A stretch of 64,000 bases of DNA from Cladopsammia gracilis (taxonomy: Eukaryota; Cnidaria; Anthozoa; Scleractinia; Dendrophylliidae). Below, piece after piece: positions 1-18,500 of the stretch; within the stretch, counting starts at the first letter, position 1, and each line of letters begins with the position of its first letter. The notes under the pieces are model-generated. The model searched no databases. It was not told the origin of the DNA and saw only the letters and a list, made by a program, of their open reading frames with translations. Both the position numbers and the translations under genes were made by a program. The stretch is from assembly GCA_022457155.1 (NCBI GenBank), contig JAJGOT010000294.1, forward strand, positions 57,501 through 121,500, in the 5' to 3' direction.

Positions 1-329
1 AGAAAGCACAAATGTCAGGTCTTGAGACTAACAGTTGTCAACTAGTCAAATGCTAGTAAAAAAGGTAAGGTTTTGTTAGTGGATTTACATTTCCACTTAC
101 CACTTTTGGAACTGAAAACAAATGTTTTTACCTTTTATTAAACCATAAACATTTTTTTTTTGCCTGAAGAAACCCTGTGACCTTACTGTTCTATTTTACA
201 GTAACAGCATAAGAGGAAAATATCATGGCAGACAAGAAAAACTTTATTTTGGCTAACAAAATATGAAACATCACAAGCCAGTGCACTAGCAAGTTTAAAG
301 TTGTTAAGAGAAGGCCGACGTTTTGGCAA

Positions 330-440
330 TGCTGCTTTCATTGGGCACAAAACTTGCAAGTATTGTTATCTAGAGGAGTTTGTTTGTATACTCACAACAC
401 TTGCAAGTTTTGTGCCCTGATAAAGGAATCACACAGCATG
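330..440. repeat. Inverted repeat in SSR1 intron
   Basis: GGGCACAAAACTTGCAAGT near 344-362 is repeated in inverse as ACTTGCAAGTTTTGTGCCC near 399-417. Hairpin-forming; otherwise 1-683 shows nothing gene-like. Confidence 0.7.
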
Positions 441-683
441 TTTTATAACAATTCATTATAATGGTACTAGTAAGTTCAAAAAGTTAGTCTTCATCCCTGA
501 AGGTTCTCACAATGGCATAAAAAAGTATTGCATCAGGAAATTAAATTTTTTTTTAACTTCATCCAAAAAATACTCCGCTTTGCATCGTTTTACCCCTCTC
601 TCTTAGTGATAGAAATCCTAGTATAATACATACTTTTTTGTGTCTTATATCACTAAATCAATAAAATTGAAACAACTGTTTAC

Positions 684-3600
684 CTTGACTGATGTTAGGG
701 CATAATGACCTGCCATAATCAACAAAAGGCCAACTGCAACCAGGAACACATACAAGAAGAAGCTGAAAAAAAGAACAAGGAAATTCAATAGTTAAAAACT
801 TAACCATTTATTGCCAAGCAACAGGTGGTTTCCTGTAATAACAATAGCTGCAATAACAGTTGAACAATGGGCATAATGATCATACATATACATCCTTTTG
901 CTTTAAATTCTTTTCAAAATCAATACAAATATACTCACAGGGACAATGTCCCGGAAGATATATCATGTTTTCATGTAATATATCAAACACAAGGAAGACT
1001 GCTTTATCAGGATATCCGAACACCAAGAAGTGGGTTGAAAAATGAGGCACAGCCGAGTTTTTTTTAACCCACTTTGAGGTGTTTGGATACCTGATGAAAC
1101 ACTCTTTTGAGTGTTTTGATATAGCTTCTCAAACTGATCATTAAACGCGGACAAAACGAGGGAAAAAAATTGCCAAAATCTACGTTAATTAACCCTTTAC
1201 GCCCTAAAATCAAAATTTAAATTCTCATTTCTTGTCCCTATACATTTCCTATAGAAGTAGTGGGGAGAAATTGATAACATTTCAAGAGAATTCATCTTGT
1301 GTGATGATGTCAGTAATTCTCGTGACCTTTTTGACTGATACGGCATTGATATTACAAGGAGAAATTTGATGCTGATCAGATCTTAGGGCTTAAAGGGTTA
1401 AGACCAGGTATCGAAACATCCTTCACGGTGGTGATTTCCTTTGTGTTCTCGTCATGAATTATTAATGGATTTTAGAAGATTATAGCAAGGAGTTTGATTT
1501 AAGCTTGGTTAGGAAAAAAATCAAAAGTGGAGAAAGTAAAGATTGAAATATAAACTAAAGGGACAAAATAACAGATAAAAAGCTCAAAGTTTCAACAGAA
1601 TGACAATTTTGATTTCTTGAACACCTGTCAAGAAATCAAGTTTGAGCATCTGTAATCCACTTCCATCCTTGTAATCCTGCACTTTGTCCCCAAACTACTT
1701 GTTCTGTTTCACCCTGTAGAATCTTTTTATCCAATTTAGTTGTAAATTTGGTGGCATTTGGCAATATAACATGGAAGTTAAGAAAGCAAAATTTTGACAT
1801 TAACCATAATGGTTATGATAAACTAGGGGATATGATCTGTAATATAGCATGAAATTGATTGGAGCCATGCGCAGTTCTTACGTTTCGCCATCCATTCCTT
1901 CATCACTCTCTATAATGTTGATGGTCTCATTGAATACTGCATCCATAAATGGTTTGCCTTCCTGAGGAGGATTGAAACAAAAATTAAAAGAATAGCAAAA
2001 ATGCTATGTTGTCTCACTCACTAAAAATACATGTATGTCATCACCAAATGTTGAATGGGTAATGTAAGATGGAAATGTGTTTGGACAAAGGTCTGTTCAA
2101 AAAAATAATAATTCCATGTATAACATCTACATCTTTGAATGCTAAGCACTCTATTTTAACCCTATTCGGCCTGGGGGGGGGGGGGGGGGGCACAAAGTGC
2201 CCGCGCTAACTTTCAACATTCATAACTTCCTTAATATGTATTCAAACGGCATCAAAATTTGTGACTTTTCCTAAACTTTATCTGGCAACAATTTGATCTG
2301 ACAATTTTTTGTTCACGTGACTTGATGTTTCCATGGCAACAAGATTTTGACAGCCATGTTTTTTTGAAATTTGCATATTTATACCTTTGAATGAAGAAAA
2401 ACAATGTTTATTGGTATAACTTTTGTATTTTTGCGTCATTTAACATTTATTGGTTTTCATTAATTTTGGGTGAATTTGGACGGTTTTTAAGAGGTTTTAA
2501 GAAAATTCAGAAATCCAAGATGGCAGATCCAAGATGGCGGCCACATAACTAATTACTTAATAACTACGTCATATGACGTCATCGTTCCATTGTGCGGACC
2601 GCAACGGAGACAGTTTTGGACGTACTATGTACCCTCTAGGTTTCATTGTCATAGCCTTAACGATCTTGAAGTTACGAAAGCCCCCCCCCCCCCCCCCCCC
2701 GGCTCAGAAACTCAAAAAAGGCCCAGGCTGAATAAGGTTAATAAACAAATAATCAATATCTCACCGAATCCTTGTAAGCCATGTTAATAGTGAGTCCAAA
2801 TGGCCGCCCACCAAAAGATTCATGAGGCTTGAATGCATACTCAAAAGAAGCCTACAAAACAAAGATTGTTTTAGGACATTAACAAACAAAAACTATAGAA
2901 ACAAGAAGAACACAGAACAACCTCTCACAGACACAAAATAAACTGGATGGTTTCTGTTCACCAAAACATTGTACGATAAACTTTTGCCTTTTTTTTTTCT
3001 GTTGACTATTCAAACTGTCTGCCAATCAAGCTTGTAGCTAGCAGGGTGTCCAGGCATCCTGTGGATGCCCACTTTATGAAGCAATTTATGAAAATTGCAC
3101 CTTATCCTTTAAAAATTTGTGATGGAAAATATTTTCAGGACGCCCACTTTTCATTTTCTGGCTAAAAGCCTGCTGCCAATCCAATGGTCAATAAGATAAA
3201 ATGTCACTTATCAGTAAGTGTCTATAACTGTACTTTGAAATCTTCACACCCCAAACTAACTTACTGGTATACAATTTTGTAGTAATGTTTTGTGTGTTTC
3301 GCTAGCCAAAGTGGTGCAAAACCTAAACGTTTTCTATTCTCAGACTAGTTGGCTATCACTGATTTTCAGCCCAGTCCTACTACCAACTGAAAACATTTAA
3401 AGCACATACCTGGCTACCTGGCTGCACCACTGTGTTAAACTGGAATCCAGTGAACTGTCACAAGGAAATAGATATTTAGTGAATTCATCAGTCAATTTTA
3501 ATCAATAGGTAAAAAATTCCATGAAAAAAATATCAAAAATATGAAGGCATTGTGGTGAATGTGCACAATGAAAAGGAACATCAATGTTTACATTATTTTT

Positions 3601-6600
3601 AAAGAACACTTACATTTTGAATGAAATATGTGTAATCTTGAGGATACCTGCATGTTAAACAAAGTGATTAAAGTAAGCATGTTATCAGTTTAGAACACTA
3701 TTGAATGGCATACATGTACATGTGTATGATTCATTAAATGAAGAAATTATCACTGCAGTGAAGAGAGCAATTCATGTAATAATGTAAACAACGAAAGCTA
3801 AAATGACTAAAAGTTTCATAATGATTTGAACCAATAACCCTTCATGTTACCATGTTGGCAATGATTCAAAACAGGTCATTAATCTGACAGGAATCATTTG
3901 GACACCTATGTTGAAATATAATCTCAAGTCATGTAATGTACTACAGCAGCTTTGTCAAAATGTTTTGTAGTGGTAGGCAGGGTAACAGGCAGTAAGGGCT
4001 AAAGATGTATTTTGCTATTAGCCATGATTTGTGAACTCCAGTGTGAAGAAGACAGCAAATAGTTGACTGTGGTGGCAAAATTGCCGGCTGCCGGCACATT
4101 TTGACAGGGCTGACTACAGTGAACTGCCTCTAAACTGGACACCCTTCAGGGCCAGCTATACCTGTCCACCTTAGAGAGGTGTCCATGTTATTGAGAGTTT
4201 AGGTAAACATGGTTAGCCTGGCAAGCCAACTGATGTCCACCATAGAGAGGTGTCCATCTTATAGAGAGTTTAGGTAAAGATGGTTGACCTGGCAAGCCAA
4301 CTGATGTCCACCATAGAGAGGTGTCCATCTTCCATCTTATAGAGAGTTTAGGTACATGTAATGATGGTTGGCCTGGCAAGCCAACTGATGTCCACCATAG
4401 AGAGGTGTCCATCTTATTGAGAGTTTAGATAACGATGGTTAGCCTAGCAAGCCAATTGATGTCCACCTTAGAGAGGTGTCCATCTTACTGAGAGTTTGGG
4501 TAAAGATGGTTGGCCTGGACAAGCCAATTGATGTCCACCTTAGAGAGGTGTCCATCTTATTGAGAGTTTAGGTAAAGATGGTTGGCCTGGACAAGCCAAT
4601 TGATGTCCACCTTAGAGAGGTGTCCATCTTATTGAGAGTTTGGGTTAAGATGGTTGGCCTGGACAAGCCAATTGATGTCCACCTTAGAGAGGTGTCCATC
4701 TTATTCAGAGTTTAGGTAAAGATGGTTGGCCTGGACAAGCCAATTGATGTCCACCTTAGAGAGGTGTCCATCTTATTGAGAGTTTAGGTAAAGATGGTTG
4801 GCCTGGACAAGCCAATTGATGTCCACCTTAGAGAGGTGTCCGTCTTATTGAGAGTTTAGGTAAAGACGGTTAGCCTGGACGAGCCAACTGATGTCCACCT
4901 TAGGAAGGTGTCCACCTTACAGGAGTTCATGGTTCAAGAGAGTTGACTGTAGTCTGTGGATGAAATCTAATGGTGTGACCATTCAACTGACTGAAAGTTC
5001 TTCAGCAGTACATTTCAGGGGGGATACTGTTTGTTTTTCTATGTTTTGCAAAATGTAAGTTTTGATTTTATGAAGATTGAAAACATGTCAGTTGTATTCC
5101 CTATTGCCATAATCATTTCATAATATTCCTACTTCATCATCACAGCATAACATTTGTATCATTTGTAATACTTGTTTCTAAATCAATAAAAACTATTTAA
5201 AAAGATCATCACAGCAAGTGACAACTAACAAAATGGAAAATTATCTAAAGAACAATTTTGAAACTGAACAAGTCACACTTACCTCAAAGATGCTTCTATA
5301 AGTTCCACAATGAAATCATTCTTGCCATTATTTGCTAGACCAACAAGACACTTAATCACCTCACCAGCTGGAAATTCTAGGGAAAATGACATTGAATATT
5401 GACCAGTGTGCTGATTATTGACCATAATCTATCCATGATTGTTCAGAGTGGAGGTTCAGTGGTGTAGTCCTTAGCCACTTTGGACTCTCAACCTGAAGGG
5501 CAGTGGTTTGAGGCCTAGTCTGTCTCTCTTCACCAAGGTGTGTAAATGGGTACTGGCAACACTGTGGGTAACCCTGAGATGGACTAGCATCCCATCCAGG
5601 GAGGAGTAGCAATACTCCTAGTTGCTTCATGCTACAGAAACTGGGTTTAACTCCAGCCATTAGCAAGTGCAAAATTAAAAACAATTTTTACCCTAACGTG
5701 AGACTAGCAGCGTTAATTGATTATAAGTCATGGGGCTTATACATGTATTTGGAATGGCCTATTTACAGAAGGACTTTTGCATCTGAGATTGGGGCTTATT
5801 TTTGGAAGGGCTCATACTCAAAATTTTCGGGTATATTTTCTACAATTTTAAGGACAACTAGAGGAGGTATCAAACCTTGGTTGACAGGCTTGGTAAAAAG
5901 GATCACAGTGTCGGCGTCTGGTGATGGCTTGGGTGCTTCTTCTTTCTCCTCTTCCTCTTCACCAGCTTCAGCCTCAGTTTTCTAAAAATACAAAGACAAT
6001 GATCAGATTTTAATGCTTCTGATATGAGCAGTGTGTTTGCAATTGAGTGTTCAAACCAAAACCAAAGTACAGGGCTCAAAATACATGTAGCGGCCTGCCA
6101 GTGGCCAAATGAGCTTCAATCTCAAATGATTAATACCACTGACACTGCATAAGGAAATTTAATCATCCCAGAGTAGCTAAGAATCAAAATTACCCTAGCT
6201 CTGCAAATTTGTGCATTGAAACCAGCAAGCGGTGAAAGCATTGAATAGAAAACTTACAGAGTAGAGATAAATGCAGCAATTATAAATAAATTTGGAAATA
6301 ATCAGCGAATACAGTACTTACAGAGTCCTTAGTAGCAGGACTGTCGTCTTTATCTTCTTCTTCTTCCTCAGATTCGACCTGTTTTAACAAAGGGACGAAA
6401 TTAGAATCTAAGTTACTCCACCATAAAATCTCTGCCAAAATCTTATGCATAGTTACTGGTATATAAAATAAAGGTAAGGTCTCAAAATGGTCATGGTCAG
6501 TGAAAAGCCCCTTGGGGATGATCCAATAAAGTATGTAAAGAAGGTGGTCGCTTAAGAGAGGTTTCAACTATTATGATTTTGACTGGGGAAAAAATAGTAT

Positions 6601-8283
6601 TTTGGAAAAGTGGCTGCTTAGAAGATATGAGGCAAAATTATGGAATGCCATGTGCATGAAGTCACAAACCATGCATTTTTTAGGAATACAGTACTTACCC
6701 GCTTATAAGAACCCATTTTTTCAAATTTAGCCTAAACGGGTTCTTATGTAAATGGCGCTTAGTGGAATTTTAGGCTACGCAGGTTCTTAAATAGGTTCTT
6801 ATTTAATGAGAAATATATTATACACCTGTGAATGGTAGAAAGGTGGCATGTATATTAATTTAATGCCAAAACAGGCCTGGCCTTTAGACAGTATGTGACC
6901 ATGACCCATTTTAGTAGATATTTTAATTCTCAGTATCAGGCTAAAAGTTGATTTAATGATATATATCTAATGAAATATATACATATATGTGGATATGTTT
7001 TTTCTTCTAAACACTATAAGTGTATACATGTTCAAGTTCACTACTTTTGAGTCATGTTTTTTTGCATGAAGATTTTTTTAGGTTAATTGCTATAAGAACC
7101 TTTCTATAAGAACCTGTTTCAAATTTTAGGCTAAATAGGTTCTTATGTAAATGGGGTCTAAATTGATATTTTTAGGCTAACAGGTTCTTAAATTGCAGGT
7201 TCTTATAAGCGGGTAAGTACTGTAGGTTGAAGAATTATGTGCATTCATAATGATGTATACAGTGTTTTTGAATACGAACATTAATGTAGAGAATAGCATT
7301 TCTTGAAAAATATTTTTAATGGATAGTTTTAATTGCTGTACTTATGATTTTAATGTTGCAATCATAAAATCCCATTCAATCATCAACAAAAACTTAATGA
7401 TAAAGAGATGGCCCTTTGGTTTGTTTTTAATTCTGCATGTAACTATGAATTCATGAGCTACACAAATAATAAAAATGGTAAGCCAATATTATACTGTCTC
7501 AAGGATTCTATCTTCAAAAAATGAATTATGATAAAATGGTTAATTGTATCAGTTAAAAGTAACATGACCAAATGGTACATTAAACAATAGTAAGAAGTCC
7601 ATAATGTAAATAAAAACTCTGACCTTTCCATCATCAACTTCGTCTTCCACGACTTCTTCAACATATTCTTCATCTCCTGCGGCTTCTGCTTCAGTTGGTT
7701 GTGCAACCTCTTGCTCATTTTCGACCTCATCTTCTCGCGCCATAACGCACATATCTGTTCATGTTCCAGTGATTTCATGCCACGTACACCAAACAACCAC
7801 AAAACATGATATCACGTTAGTATAAAACAGGAAACGGTGCCAGAGAACTATCCATAACTTTCCATTTGTTATTCACTAAAGGCTAAATGATTGTTGCTTG
7901 AGATCCAGTCCTCAGACAAAACAAATGAAATCATTCGCCCAATGTAAAGACAACAACTTCTATTCATCAAAGAACAGAGAGAAAGAGGCGACATTCGAGA
8001 AAGGCTGCGAGATCGAAAATAAAACACTTTCGAGAACGAAGCGATTTCCCGAATAGCCTCATTCAAGCTGCTGGTAGCTCGACATTGGTAAGTTCATTCC
8101 AAATGCCTAAAACATCATAGGACACAAGGGAATTCAATGGTCTGGGTATCCAGACTGCATATTCAACGTTACAAAGAATAAAAATCACGCAAGAGATAGT
8201 GTCTCACCATTTCCAATCAGGACCAGCGATGCCGGTAAAATTAAAAGAAATAGAAACATAAATTTCCCTAGTAAAGAAAACAT
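684..8283 (-). CDS. SSR1: Translocon-associated protein subunit alpha (TRAP-alpha), C-terminus off the left edge
   Basis: Single-pass ER membrane protein of the TRAP complex, which sits beside the Sec61 channel and helps translocate some secretory proteins. Ten coding exons read on the minus strand: 8208-8283, 7624-7754, 6322-6378, 5876-5981, 5283-5376, 3614-3647, 3410-3454, 2765-2851, 1882-1961, 684-762. All have GT-AG borders and matching phases, giving 263 residues. The order fits the family: an N-terminal signal peptide rich in Leu/Phe; a long Glu/Asp-rich luminal stretch (exons 2-4); the conserved luminal domain with [27 protein letters not shown] and [14 protein letters not shown]; then a membrane span ([17 protein letters not shown]) in exon 10. 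Vertebrate TRAP-alpha is about 286 aa, so roughly 30-40 cytosolic residues remain outside the window. Start chosen at 8283 because the hydrophobic signal begins there; an upstream in-frame ATG at 8388 would bury the signal. Introns are full of repeats. Family identity is secure from several conserved blocks. Confidence 0.95.
965..1125. repeat. Imperfect foldback repeat
   Basis: Arms of roughly 75 bp: the left has ATATCAAACAC...AAGTGGGTTGAAAAA, the right TTTTTAACCCACTTTGAGGT then GTGTTTTGATAT. Lies in an SSR1 intron. Confidence 0.6.
1191..1400. mobile_element. 210-bp MITE
   Basis: TIR TTAACCCTTTACGCCCTAA on the left and TTAGGGCTTAAAGGGTTAA on the right. Short, non-coding, typical of a non-autonomous DNA transposon; in an SSR1 intron. 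Confidence 0.8.
2154..2743. mobile_element. MITE with homopolymer G and C tracts beside its TIRs
   Basis: Left TIR TTAACCCTATTCGGCCTGGG runs directly into a G run; at the right end a C run is followed by GCCCAGGCTGAATAAGGTTAA. The centre has direct repeats of CCAAGATGGC and a palindromic CATATGACGTCATCG. No coding capacity. Confidence 0.8.
4170..4925. repeat. 72-bp tandem array in SSR1 intron
   Basis: About ten copies of a unit beginning GATGTCCACCTTAGAGAGGT and containing GGTTGGCCTGGACAAGCC. The open frame on the minus strand is a by-product (72 is a multiple of 3). Confidence 0.9.
5449..5665 (+). repeat. tRNA-derived SINE copy 1
   Basis: tRNA-like head (AGTGGTGTAGTCCTTAGCC) followed by GGGTAACCCTGAGATGGACT, AGCATCCCATCCAGG and GCTTCATGCTACAG. 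The same order occurs at 40636-40857 (minus) and 45247-45555 (plus). Confidence 0.75.
6687..7224. mobile_element. MITE with 24-bp TIR in SSR1 intron
   Basis: Left TACAGTACTTACCCGCTTAT, right its reverse complement ending AAGCGGGTAAGTACTGTA. Flanking TA may be the target duplication. Internal copies of GGTTCTTATGTAAATGG occur near each end. Confidence 0.85.
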
Positions 8284-8583
8284 GATGGATTGTTTTAAAA
8301 ACCGTTCCTTCTTACAAGATGGAAACGGATTCTCTGACTGTGTTTTCACACAATCAGTCGAAAATGGCTGCCAGAACAAAGAGAGCAACGGGACGAAGAG
8401 TCCGCAAACATAACTGATCAGCTGAGAACAGCTGATTAGTTACCAGCTCTCCCCAATTTTTTTCTTTTGCGGAATATTGAGCCAGCGATCAGTGGGTACG
8501 TGCACATTGGCAAGGCTTAAGGAAAGTGACTTTCTTTCCAATAATTCAGACCTTTTTCACTGTAAAACGAACATATTTTCAGG
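8284..8583. promoter_or_regulatory. Shared divergent promoter region, SSR1 / NEDD8
   Basis: The start codons of SSR1 (minus, 8283) and NEDD8 (plus, 8584) are 300 bp apart and point away from each other, so both 5' UTRs and promoters must lie here or overlap. No convincing TATA box is placed for either gene, as is usual for housekeeping genes. The extent is inferred from gene positions only. Confidence 0.6.
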
Positions 8584-13795
<5,212 letters not shown>

Positions 13796-15568
13796 CAGTC
13801 GAATTGCACCTGTATCTGTCAAGAACTTTTATTTTCTTTAGTAGTTTTATTGTTAATAGAATTATACTGTAGTTGAGGTTAATTTTGTCAAGAATGTAGA
13901 ATGAATAGTAGATCTATTACTTTTTTCTGCGTACTGTGTCACTGTAACATAATTTAATGTATTTACTCCTGAATTTTTTGCCTTATAATCAAACTTATTG
14001 CTGTAATAAAATAATTTTGATTGTTGATGCTTGTTCAGTTATTTGCACTTGTGAATAACAATTTGTTGTCAAGCGAGTGTAGTTTAAATAGTTTTGACTG
14101 CAGGTTTTCGAACTAATGGTTTGATAAGAGATTAAATCTTTGTAGTCCTGTTGGTTTGAAAAATCACCCAAGTTTGCAAGCATCAATTCACCAAAACAAC
14201 AACAAGGAAAACATTTTTTTTGTTTGAACAGCGCTTTTTTTTTCTTTGTTGGAAAAGGTTAGTTTGATAACGGATACTGTCGTTATAAAAGCATCGCATA
14301 CCCTAAGCAAAATGCGCACCCTATAATGGCCCGTTTTACACAAGCAATGGAATTGGAAGCGCAAGTGTTAGAAACGTAAAATGCGTTATGTTCTGGTGAG
14401 CAAAATCATATGGAGTAGGAATCAGAAGCTTAGAATATACTAGCGCTGCTAAAATTGGGCCGGATCGCAGGTTCGCTCCGAAGGTCACCCTTTTTCTTCC
14501 AATACCTACACAGGTAATTTCTTTTCTTCACAGGGAAGGGTATGAAACACTTTGCGGTCAATTCATCTTGTAACGGGTCATTCTCCACATCAAAAGTCTT
14601 CTTTCCTTGATTTCCTTTCTTGGTAAGAAGATGCTTATCCTTCGCCAGCGGCATATGAAGAAAAAATATAATGCGAGTATCCTTCACTCACTACTATCTG
14701 AACACCTGGAACATACCGTATAGAGCGCGTGGGAATAGCGTGCGTATAGCCTGCTCAGGCGTTCAGATAATGGGAAGCGACGAGAATTCAAGGGGAAAAA
14801 TAAAATTGCAAACGGACAAAAAGGCGGGGAAATGCTCCCCGCCATCAGCAGGCGGTATATGAAGAAACGGCTACAATGTTTTCTGGGCTATAAAGTTCTT
14901 ATATTATATGCGGATGTCCTTCACTCACCGTGACTATCAACATCTAGAACGGACTATTTAGGACATAAACCAGGCCCGTAGCAGGGGTGGGCAACCCAGA
15001 ATTTTTGGAAGTTAAAAATTAGTGCGCAACAATCATTCCCGTGAACAAAAGTTCTCCATTGTGGCCTGCTTTTGGCTAACTGCATTTTAGCCCAACTTCC
15101 CCCAACCAAATTCATCCCTTTCTTTTTCAACCTATCTACGCCACGTTTTCTGGGGAGAATTTTGAAAACGAAAGTGTACGAGTGCCCCGGCTCCTTTTCA
15201 CGTAATACGGGTGGTGTCGAAATCGGTGCTATTAAAGTTGAGCAGGAGCTTATATTATGAGTTGAGATAACGTGTACGAATTATAAAAGGGCAAATATGT
15301 CAAATATGTTCAACTGTTTTTTTTTATTTCACTTCTCTTTTTCATGTACGAATTGCAGACCTATCTTTTTTGTGGTCGCCAGAGCGAGGCGCATGAAAGT
15401 CTCGTGACCTAGTTGTTACCTTATTTGGAACAATTGACCTTTGTTCGGTGCGACTGTGACGCAGGCGCACACGAAGTAAACATTACATCATCTTCTGGCA
15501 TCAAAACAATCCACAAATCCAAGGGTCGGTGTGTTTTAGGGCGTATTTTGATATCAAAAAGGGGGAGC

Positions 15569-18500
15569 ATGTCGGAAGAAGAAGGTGAAGGCTCCATACA
15601 GGTGGAAGATACTTCCGAAAAGGAGAATATCGAGCCTCCTTTGAAGAAGGCAAAGTTGAAAGACGAGAAAAAAGTAGATCGTCTCGGCAAACTCGAAGCT
15701 CGTCTGAACGACATTTTGAGCTGCACTGTTTGCCTTGATTTGCCTAGTAAATCGGTTTTCCAGGTAAGAAATAGAACATCATGCTGTTTATTTAAATAGT
15801 AAACTGTTTTTAGTCATTTTGCTTGGCCCACTTAGCATAGCGTTAGTAGTGCTTGCTGTAAATTCTTGAACAGGTTCAATTTTCGTTACATCTCCCGTGC
15901 CTTAAATTGTTTTTCTTGACAAAATATAATCTTATGCCAAGTGACGTTTCCTAACCCGGTTTTTGTATTTATCCATTTGCAAAGCCTAAAGTATTTTAAT
16001 AGGGTAGCTACGCCAAGTGCCCACGAGGTTAAAGTCGACAATCGGGGGTCAAAATTACAACAGCGTTCCTCGTTTATTGATGATCGAGCTTACGTTTCGG
16101 ACTACGCAATCAATTCCTTGTGAATAATAATTATTTTATCGTTGATGTTTAACAAACAGCGAGGAAAAGCTTGGTTATATTTAGTGATTATTCCACAGAT
16201 CATTAGAAACAGTCGTCAATATAACATCCTGTGGTGTTCTAAGTAACCCAATGTGGTCTCAGATGTCATATATTCGAATTGCTACTTTCGTAGCTTGCAT
16301 TGTTGGTTAATTTAGTTTTGAAGAAAGATTTTTAAACATGCATGTGATAAAGGCGTGATAGAGTTACTTCACGCTTTCTAACCATGAAAGGCCACTTTCA
16401 TCTTTTATAATCTATTCCCGTTTATTTTGTACACGTGGGCAATGCATGGATGGCATTTGATACTCTGTCATTTTGGAATTGTTGTTAATCCGGGATGTGA
16501 AAGAATTATTTTATTTCGTCGACTTGAGATTTATTAATACTTCATAATATTGTTTGGTTTTATATTCTTTTAATATTTGATGGTTTGATTTCTAGTACTC
16601 ATTATTTATTCACTAAGTAAGGACAAGTTATGTTATTAAAAAGCCAATCACAATACACAACAAGAAATTTGCCTTTGTACCTTGTTGTACCTGTGCTAAT
16701 CACACAACACTCATGGTGGTAGCTGGTGTGGTTTTGTCAATCCCAGTTGTAGGTGAGGTAGTTTTCATAATGTATCTAAAGCAAATTAGGGTAGCTGAAT
16801 CTCCAAAAGGAGGTTGGGGCATTTCCTGTAGGAATGTGTCGCCAAAAGCAAATAAATGAAGGGTGTAATGTTTTTTAGCTGTTTTGGTTAGCTGGGGTCA
16901 TGTATGATAATATGGTTTCTGTTTCAGAGAAAATTCAAAATAGTAGCCTGCGTGGCAGGCGTAAACGGGGAGGGGGAGGGGGGCTCGCAAAAAAAAGGAA
17001 GGGGAAAGGGAAGGAACGCCTGCTATAAGAACCGGGCTATTTGTATTACGCCCACCGATTTTCAGATAATCAGATTTTGTCAACTGTCAAAACGTCGACC
17101 AATCAGAAACTAGCGCGCGCTTTTACGCATTGATGAATTCACGCAGGAATTTACCAACCGCCTCGTGCGAATTTTATAGAAGCGAGAAAAATAATTTTGG
17201 GAAAAGGCTCAATTTTAAAGAGAAGGTCTTCGAGTGGAAATGTCAGCTACTGACTAAAAGTAGGAGAAAACCGAAAGAACAAACTTTAAATAATTGTTGC
17301 AGATTCTGTAGAATCGAGTTCGTGTCTTCTGGATCAAAGCAAAAGCAATATCAGAATGCGTATGTAGACCTTGTGGTCGGAAGATCAGAAATGCTGCGGA
17401 GTTATACAGTTTTATTAGAACAGCTGTCACTTCAAGCACTGCAATGACTGCTTCGGCCGAATGCGAGGATACAACTGCCATCGATCGAAGGAAAAAAAGC
17501 TGAGAGAAATAAAGAAAAGAGACATTAATGTTCATGTGGCGGATGAAAAATCTTCTGGACAGGGATCTTCGAGGAAGTCTTTGTTTTCTGAAGCAAGTAT
17601 GATCAAGGAGACACAAAACGACGTCGACTTTGCAGAAAATGAAAGGTGACAATGCACATCCTACTGTAATAATGATATTTCAGGAACCGACAAACAGCTC
17701 AAGCTAATAATTTTATATTCCAGCGGAAACATCGTTGTACGCGATTCCTTTGACAATGCAACAAACTCGCTTATTTTAAACTTAGCCGTATCCAGTGGGT
17801 AAAACTGCTAGCACATCCCTGCCATTGAGAGAAGATCGGACAGCTATAAAGGGTATTTTACTTGTTCAAGTTTCAAGCTCAAATTGTAGCTACCAGCGAG
17901 ATTTAAATCGGCCAAAGCTTTCGCCAAAACGTCTCCGCCTGCCGCTATCGTGAATGTGATATGTTTACATTTTTGAATAGATTACTCATTGTGCATTAGC
18001 CAATCAGAATTTGCGGCCACCAGTGGCCGCAGAAATGAACAAAAGGGGGTCTTTATTGCAGGCGTCATTTCCCCTTCTCTCCCCAGTTCCCCTCCCGACA
18101 CCTGCTTCGCAGGCTACAAAATAGTGGATGCTCTTATTCGACATTAATATTGTGTGGTTCCAAGAAATACCCATAACTTCCCTCGTGGAGGTCACTGGAA
18201 AATCCAGGGGGGGGGGTCTTAAAAAGCAAAGTTTTTAAAGGAAAGAATGAAGCCAAACTGAAGGTTGGGGGGGGAGGGGGGTGTTAAACCAAAAAACCTG
18301 TTGTGGGGGAGGTATATATATGGATATTTTTGGGAACAGCACATTCATTATTTCAAATAAGGCTATTGGATGATTGATGATTGAATATTCATTTTATAAT
18401 TGGAAGTTTTAAAGTTTGATGTTTTATAAATAATTAATAAAACATCAAACTTGCAATAATTTTTAATAATGCAATCTGTTCACGATTAATGAAAGTTATT

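Noticed and set aside
1..683. Last exon of SSR1
   Set aside because: No Lys/Arg-rich cytosolic tail with an acceptor could be found on the minus strand; it is probably outside the window.
17130..17649. Frames of 105 and 62 codons in the 1.2-kb element
   Set aside because: No recognisable domain, and the region lies between inverted ends of a non-autonomous element.
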